Origin: Marsupella aquatica
Taxonomy: Eukaryota > Marchantiophyta
Assembly: GCA_973895155.1 (NCBI GenBank)
Contig: OZ316895.1
Location: 9,362,001 to 9,426,000 of the forward strand
DNA length: 64,000 bases
Direction: 5' to 3'
The notes beneath the pieces were generated by a model, which had not been told where the DNA came from, ran no database searches, and saw only the letters and a program-made list of their open reading frames with translations. The position numbers were made by a program, and so were the translations under genes. Positions 58,885 to 64,000 of this stretch are shown here, one piece after another (within the stretch, counting starts at the first letter, position 1; each line of letters begins with the position of its first letter).

Positions 58885-59072
58885 AATGGAAACCGGGAAA
58901 AACACTTACTAGTCTCTCCTCACCCCAATAGCGACACTCATTTTGGGAACCCATTTGAGGGTGAGCCTCCACTGATAAGGGAAACCCGGAAAAACATTTA
59001 CTAGTCTCTCCCCACCCCAATAGCTACATTCATTTTGGGAACCCATTTGAGGGTGAGCCTCCACTGATCTGA
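58885..59072. repeat. 92-bp tandem duplication
   Basis: CTAGTCTCTCCYCACCCCAA, TAGCKACAYTCATTTTGGGA, ACCCATTTGAGGGTGAGCCT, CCACTGAT begins at 58909 and again at 59001 with few mismatches. Confidence 0.92.
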
Positions 59073-59224
59073 CAGGTACCCGCACCGGGAGAGTATTAAA
59101 ACAGGGTTACAAAATGGACTACAACCAGGGGCCAAGTAAATAATTAGAACTCACATCCACTATACACAAAAACCATCCCACCCACACACACACACAGGCC
59201 CTTTGTGTGGAGGGAGGATTGAAC

Positions 59225-59345
59225 TTCCAGGCTGGTTTCATCTTGAGATTATCCCTGGGGATTGAACACGTGTAACTTCCAGCTTATCCACTGTGATTGA
59301 ACAGATGTTATGAAGCTTCCAGATTATCCACAGGGATTGAACACG
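59225..59345. repeat. Three-copy short tandem repeat
   Basis: Units GGGGATTGAACACGTG, then AACTTCCAGNTTATCCACWG, occur at about 59216, 59257 and 59330 with partial copies between them. Confidence 0.75.
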
Positions 59346-59349
59346 AATT

Positions 59350-61188
59350 GAGAACTTCATAGTGCTGGACCCTCCCACACAGAGTAAGTAATTCTGGAAG
59401 GAATGCATGTTACCCATGTGTAACCATTTTTGGAGATATCTCTTATTCCCATAATCTCCTGCCCTAAACTGACAGCTTTTTTTGGACAGCAATTACTTAC
59501 TCTGCCATTATTGTAAGTAAGGTCAATAATAGGGCCTGAACCTTGCTCCAAGAAAGCTCAGAAAAGCTTCTCATTTGCCATGGGTCAGGTTTTACTCACT
59601 TTCTGGTCATAGAGTTATAGGCTGGGAACCCCAAACCTGACTGTCATTATCCTGGACTAGCCTGATTACCTGTCCCTTGAACGTAGTAGGGAGATATAAG
59701 ACCAAGAAAAAAACATTGCAAAAGAATCTATGTTGTTTCCGCTTCATCTTTGCCCCCATCCCTCTTTATGGTGTGTCTTTCACTTCAGTATTGTCCTTAT
59801 TAGTTTTGTCTTTATCTTGAGTTAGGGGTAGAGACTTCACTCTAGAAGTCTATACCTCAACTCTAGCTTATGTTCACTATTAATTGTAAAGATTTCTTGT
59901 AGAGTAGCTTCTGTCCTCCCACCGAGTTCATAATTAGTATGGACAAGAAAAGGTTGAGGATCATGAGTTACAAGGTGTAAATTCAACATTGTTCCCATGG
60001 GGTTTGAATAGCAAGTACCTTCAAAAATGATTTTACAAGGTAACGACCATGCGTTTCTGGGCCATAGATTATGAGAATAGCAAGACATGGTTATACACGG
60101 ATAATGCATACTCGCTACATAAATTAAGTGTGTAATCATTTATGGAGGTCCTTGCTATTTCTACAATCTATTGCCTGGAATCACGTGTAGGGTAACCACA
60201 ATGAACTCATTCAATTTTGAGCGCAAGTAAATCCTAGTATGAGTCACGAAGGTGAACATGAGCTGCCATAAATCAAATTCATGATGTGAACATATTCAAA
60301 ATAGAATCCCAGAATTCTGGCCATGGATAATGAAGGCACCAGATAACCTTATTATGTGACTTCATTCAAAAACCATGGCTTTGACAAGGGATTCCACATC
60401 TGTCACCTGTTTATCAGATGATTTACATGACAAATACGTATTTCCTCCTACTGAAAGTGTTTGTTATCGTATGACGGGAACGTGGAGGGACGCTATTCGG
60501 ATTCTATTGCATGTAGAATGAGTATGTTTGATTCCGCTCCCGGAAGTGTAATTTTTGATCAAGTCTACCGACTAGCCCCTCTGCTTTTGATCAAGTCCCA
60601 TGGACTACACCACACACACTCCTACTGGTCGTTGGTGGAGTGTTGTCACCACCCCTCCTACTCACATGGTTGACCAAACCGTGCAAGTATTCCTTAGACA
60701 CTTCTTGGGGAAAGAACACAATCGTGACCCATAAAAGATAACGCCACACCAAAACTTGAGGAATCAAACCAAATTCATATCTTTTGGCAAAATGTTGTAA
60801 CACATTGCAAGGACAACCCAGCCTCCTGCCGTCTGCCCAACTCCTGCCTCACTAGGGCAAGTGCTACACCTCTACCTCACTACTCTGGCTTGATTCCCTC
60901 TTCTGGCTATGAGCTAACTTCCCCCAAAACCAACACTAGACTGAGTTCCCCCCCTCACTACCACTGGGCTCTCCCCCTAAATACTCAAAACAACACACCA
61001 AAGCACCCCTCACGGGGTCACAAGGATGGCGGCTACCCTAGCGGCGCCGCTAAAACCATTCACGAGAAATCCCTAACCTAAAACATGCGGCACACACATG
61101 CTCCTAAAAAAAACCCTAAACTAACTACGGGACCGACAGTGCCTTTGACGGCGCCACAACATCGCTCTGTGAACCGCGAAAATGCAAG
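59350..61188. other. Intergenic DNA, no supported gene
   Basis: ORFs up to 100 codons (59837-60139 minus) lack domains. The block from about 60800 is C-rich and purine-poor on the plus strand. Confidence 0.4.
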
Positions 61189-61504
61189 GGACCCCACAAT
61201 TGCCGAAACTAGGTGCCACTCTGAGTGCACCTCTGAGCTCACCTCTGGGTAGCCCTGCTCCCCTTGATCATGAATTACCAAACCTCTCCCAAAACGGACG
61301 TCGGACGACCAAGTTATGGTCGTTTTAGTTTCACTTACTAACCAACTTTGCCGGACCCTAACTTACTCATCCTGGCTCCGTTGAGGAGCGCCACCTCTTG
61401 TTGGAATCAGCTCCGCGAGCTCTTTCCAACAAGCCCGTGAGTGCCCACTTCCAAAAAGTTTTCAAAGTCAAGAGGTTGTACAACCAAGTCCGTACGGCTA
61501 CCCT

Positions 61505-61627
61505 AGTCCTCCTCCTTCTCACTCACGGTGCCCTAGCTTGAGCCCCGTGAGTTGGTCTCCTCATCAGTCCTCCTCCTCCTCACTCACGGTGCCCTGGCTT
61601 GAGCCCCGTGAGTTGGTCTCCTCATCG
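61505..61627. repeat. 61-bp tandem duplication
   Basis: AGTCCTCCTCCTYCTCACTC, ACGGTGCCCTRGCTTGAGCC, CCGTGAGTTGGTCTCCTCATC is repeated head to tail from 61505 and 61566. Confidence 0.92.
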
Positions 61628-62024
61628 CCCTCCATTGGAGTGGATACCACTCCGCTAAACAAGGACTCACTTGAGTCCACCACCTCCTATCCTATCTATC
61701 TACCGTGCCTACCAGCCTCAATCCTCCTGATCACCACCACCGGTCCGTTGTAAAAGGAGGGGGGCCCTATAATTGTCGAAACTAAAATTTTCTCAGAATT
61801 CACTTCTGAAAACATATCTGAGGAGCCCTCCACTCCCTGATCACGACTCTGTAAACGGTACACAAAATGGAGGTCAAACGGCCAAGATATGATCGTTTAA
61901 CTTTTCATGGGGCACCGTCTCCCTCCGTTTCGTCCGTACAACACCAGGGGGCCCCGACTTTGCAAAATGCGTATCACAGTTCCCCGTATGTGCTGCTACC
62001 TTCTCCTTCCCATGCAAAGCCGGG

Positions 62025-62190
62025 ACCTCCGTACGGCCTCAAAGCCGGACACGGACGTCCGTTTTGAGGCCGTACGTACGACAGGAGGGGAGGTCTCAAA
62101 GCCGGGAGGCCTCAAAACCTTTCCGGCACGGCCTCAAAACCTCCGTACGGCCTCAAAGCCGGACACGGACGTCCGTACGGCCTCAAAACC
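62025..62190. repeat. CGTACGGCCTCAAA repeat cluster
   Basis: CCTCCGTACGGCCTCAAAGC with CGGACACGGACGTCCG appears at 62027 and 62139. Shorter CGGCCTCAAAAC units lie between and after. The GGACGTCC palindromes recall the block at 29.6-29.9 kb. Confidence 0.85.
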
Positions 62191-62460
62191 CTCGTATTCT
62201 CAAAAAATGCGATCTGTTGTATCGCCCCCGTCTTAGCTCCATTTCGGCCGTGTAACACATCGTTGGATTCAGCTCGGTGAGCTCTTTCTAACAAGCCCAT
62301 AGACTCCTGATTTTGAGATGGCCAAAAAACTGATGTTTGTACAACCAAGGTCCGTACGCACGTTGAAAGCAAGCACAATAGGGAAAGGGTTTAGGGGTTA
62401 GGAATGGGTGGGAAACTCACAAGTGAGAATAGAGAAAAAGGGGAGGAAGAAAATGTGGGG

Positions 62461-62545
62461 GCCCCTTCTACGGATGTGTTCTTCTACGAAGTGCCCCTTC
62501 TACGGATGTGTTCTTCTACGGAGTGCCCTTCTACGGAGTGGGGAA
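62461..62545. repeat. 32-bp tandem repeat
   Basis: GCCCCTTCTACGGATGTGTT, CTTCTACGRAGT at 62461 and 62493, then a partial third unit GCCCTTCTACGGAGT. Confidence 0.92.
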
Positions 62546-63193
62546 GGGAAAGAGCGCAAAAACCATGTGAGGACCACACAAAGGGTGAAGGTGAACACAA
62601 GTGTGGAAACCCCTTCCTTCTAATGGCCCTTCCACCATCATTACTCCAAGATTGTCTAGTTTGTCGTTTTACGGGCGTTGAGGTCCCTCGAGATGTCACT
62701 GTTTTATATAGACCTAAAATCAACTAGAGAACCTCATTTTCGCATGGGGCTCATTGAGGGCTTCAAAATGAATCCAAACATGACCATGTTTGGAATAGTA
62801 CTAGCGCAACAAAATCTATTTTAAGGTTCGATGTTTTCTATATTTTGATCATTCTTCCCGTTTTGCGCCTTACTTGGAGCCTCCGACCAGCCCCCACCCC
62901 TCCAAGATGCCCACACCTTGGCTCCAAGTCCTTGGGCTGCCTTGTGGCCTCCTTGTATCCCCTCAATGGTTCCCTTGTCATCCATCACCGCTCGACACCC
63001 CTCTCAACTCCGGCCTCCGATTGTCGCATCAATTTATTAGAACTAACAAAAATAAAAAATTTGAAAATCCAAACACTTTTACTACACCTACTTGTCTTTC
63101 TACTTATATACGCAATTATAAGTCATCATTAAGTTACTACCGGGTTTGGGGCCCTGTCACAACATCATTCATCGTGGCCTTCAGTTTTTCAAC
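62546..63193. other. Intergenic DNA, no supported gene
   Basis: Overlapping plus-strand ORFs of 95 and 111 codons at 62845-63209 are Pro/Ser/Thr-rich with no recognisable domain. Confidence 0.4.
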
Positions 63194-63457
63194 TTACACA
63201 CAAAGATAATTGTGTGCTGAATTAGAAGCACGAGGAACAAGTGTAATAGCATTCAGGGTGCTTTCAACATCAAGGTTGCACTCCTGTGACATATGGTCGC
63301 ATTTTTTGGGTCCTTCAATAGTTTTTGAACATGTTCCAAGCTTGGTTACCTCTGTATAGGCGAGGTAAGTATACTTCGGCGGAAAAGGATTTGGGGCATC
63401 AAATTTAACAATGTAACCATACATGGGTCCAACAGGGAGACACTCGCCATCTATCAT
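63194..63457 (-). CDS. Hypothetical 87-residue Cys-containing ORF
   Basis: Opens MIDGECLPVGPMYGYIVKFD and ends NYLCV before TAA. Five cysteines are spaced along it and the composition is protein-like. It is preceded by an in-frame TAA, so an upstream exon in this frame would have to join inside the ORF. There is no signal peptide and no family match that I recognise. It could be an exon of a gene running off the window or a chance ORF. Confidence 0.25.
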   Translation of the reverse strand: MIDGECLPVGPMYGYIVKFDAPNPFPPKYTYLAYTEVTKLGTCSKTIEGPKKCDHMSQECNLDVESTLNAITLVPRASNSAHNYLCV

Positions 63458-64000
63458 GGCTTAATACACTTCCTGCACTGCTGATCTTGCAGCCCTTGAC
63501 ATGTCGTGTCTGTGGAAAAATTCAAAATTGGATCGATGATTGTTAGAATCGCCGATGAATGTGTAAATTCAACAAAACAATGCGCTCTGTGGCCGACAAT
63601 TCAAATTCATTTGAAAGGATCTCTCTCATGGGCTAAGTTGCAACATCTGGGCCATAAGGAGGCAACCAATCTTGGCCATGGATGATGGGGGCAACGGCAA
63701 GTTTTCAAAATTGGTCAGACATTCATCCGTTCATTCCCTAGTGTTTCATTGGAGGGGGTCCATCTATTCCTAAATTGAACTTCACCTGTTGATTACAAGA
63801 GGAAGATTCTTCCAGAAGTTCTGCTAAACCTTAAGCCTCGTTGCCAGATTTACAGAGTGACATCCTTGTCGTTGGATCCAACATAAATGTTGGATGCCTA
63901 ACCCAACAGCTTGGTCCAACTAGTCAGGGTTTACCCACCCAAAAAAGCCCAGGATTGCCCAAACTCCACCCTCCACTCGAACTGTGTCCGGTTAGATACT

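Larger units (their letters stand above)
61189..62370. repeat. Two diverged copies of a larger repeat unit
   Basis: Unit A (about 61189-61500) and unit B (about 61763-62360) share in order: GGGRCCCNAYAATTGYCGAA, a GATCATGAAT/GATCACGACT word, CAAGTTATGGTCGTTT or CAAGATATGATCGTTT, TTGGAATCAGCTCCGCGAGC or TTGGATTCAGCTCGGTGAGC with TCTTTCCAACAAGCCC, and TGTACAACCAAGTCCGTACG. Unit B is longer because of inserted CGTACGGCCTCAAA repeats. It is probably part of an old LTR or satellite. Confidence 0.7.

Noticed and set aside
62025-62378. ORFs of 63-109 codons in the CGTACGG cluster
   Set aside because: Repeat-derived, open in several frames at once.
1-64000. CRISPR arrays, operons or bacterial signals
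   Set aside because: Tandem repeats here lack regular unique spacers, and the genes are intron-bearing plant genes.

Overview
The window is nuclear DNA of a land plant. Evidence: a plastid outer-envelope OEP16 gene, an ankyrin-PGG membrane protein, an F-box/kelch protein, a BSD-domain protein and a calmodulin-like relic, with GT-AG introns in two of the genes. LTR, LINE and MITE debris and many decayed minisatellites lie between the genes. A complete Slo/BK-type potassium channel gene is present. To my knowledge flowering plants lack that family, so a bryophyte or another early-diverging lineage is more likely. The species cannot be fixed from sequence alone.

Layout. 0-9 kb is gene-poor: a 0.44 kb foldback MITE-like element, an antisense LINE reverse-transcriptase relic and several minisatellites. 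9.7-11.9 kb (minus) holds an intronless ankyrin-repeat/PGG membrane protein. 14.9-17.0 kb (minus) holds a six-exon OEP16 gene assembled here from small exons. 20.0-23.6 kb is an LTR retrotransposon on the minus strand with matching 5-bp target duplications, a PBS, a PPT and no coding capacity. 25-30 kb is GC-shifted repeat DNA plus a proline-rich transposon-type protein gene interrupted by one TGA codon.

34.5-44.8 kb (minus) is the main gene: 17 exons whose phases all agree, giving a 1189-residue channel with six membrane segments, a canonical potassium filter and two RCK domains. 45.8-50.0 kb is repetitive. It includes degraded copies of a segment found about 0.9 kb upstream of the BSD gene, with CpG sites turned into TpG/CpA, and a truncated calmodulin-like EF-hand relic. 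51.8-53.2 kb (plus) is the BSD-domain gene, and 55.6-56.7 kb (minus) the F-box/kelch gene. From 58 kb to the end there are tandem duplications and no convincing gene.

The genes do not form a pathway. They are independent housekeeping, membrane-transport and signalling genes (plastid envelope pore, potassium channel, ankyrin membrane protein, ubiquitin-ligase adaptor) separated by transposon-derived DNA. The channel is the most notable content.
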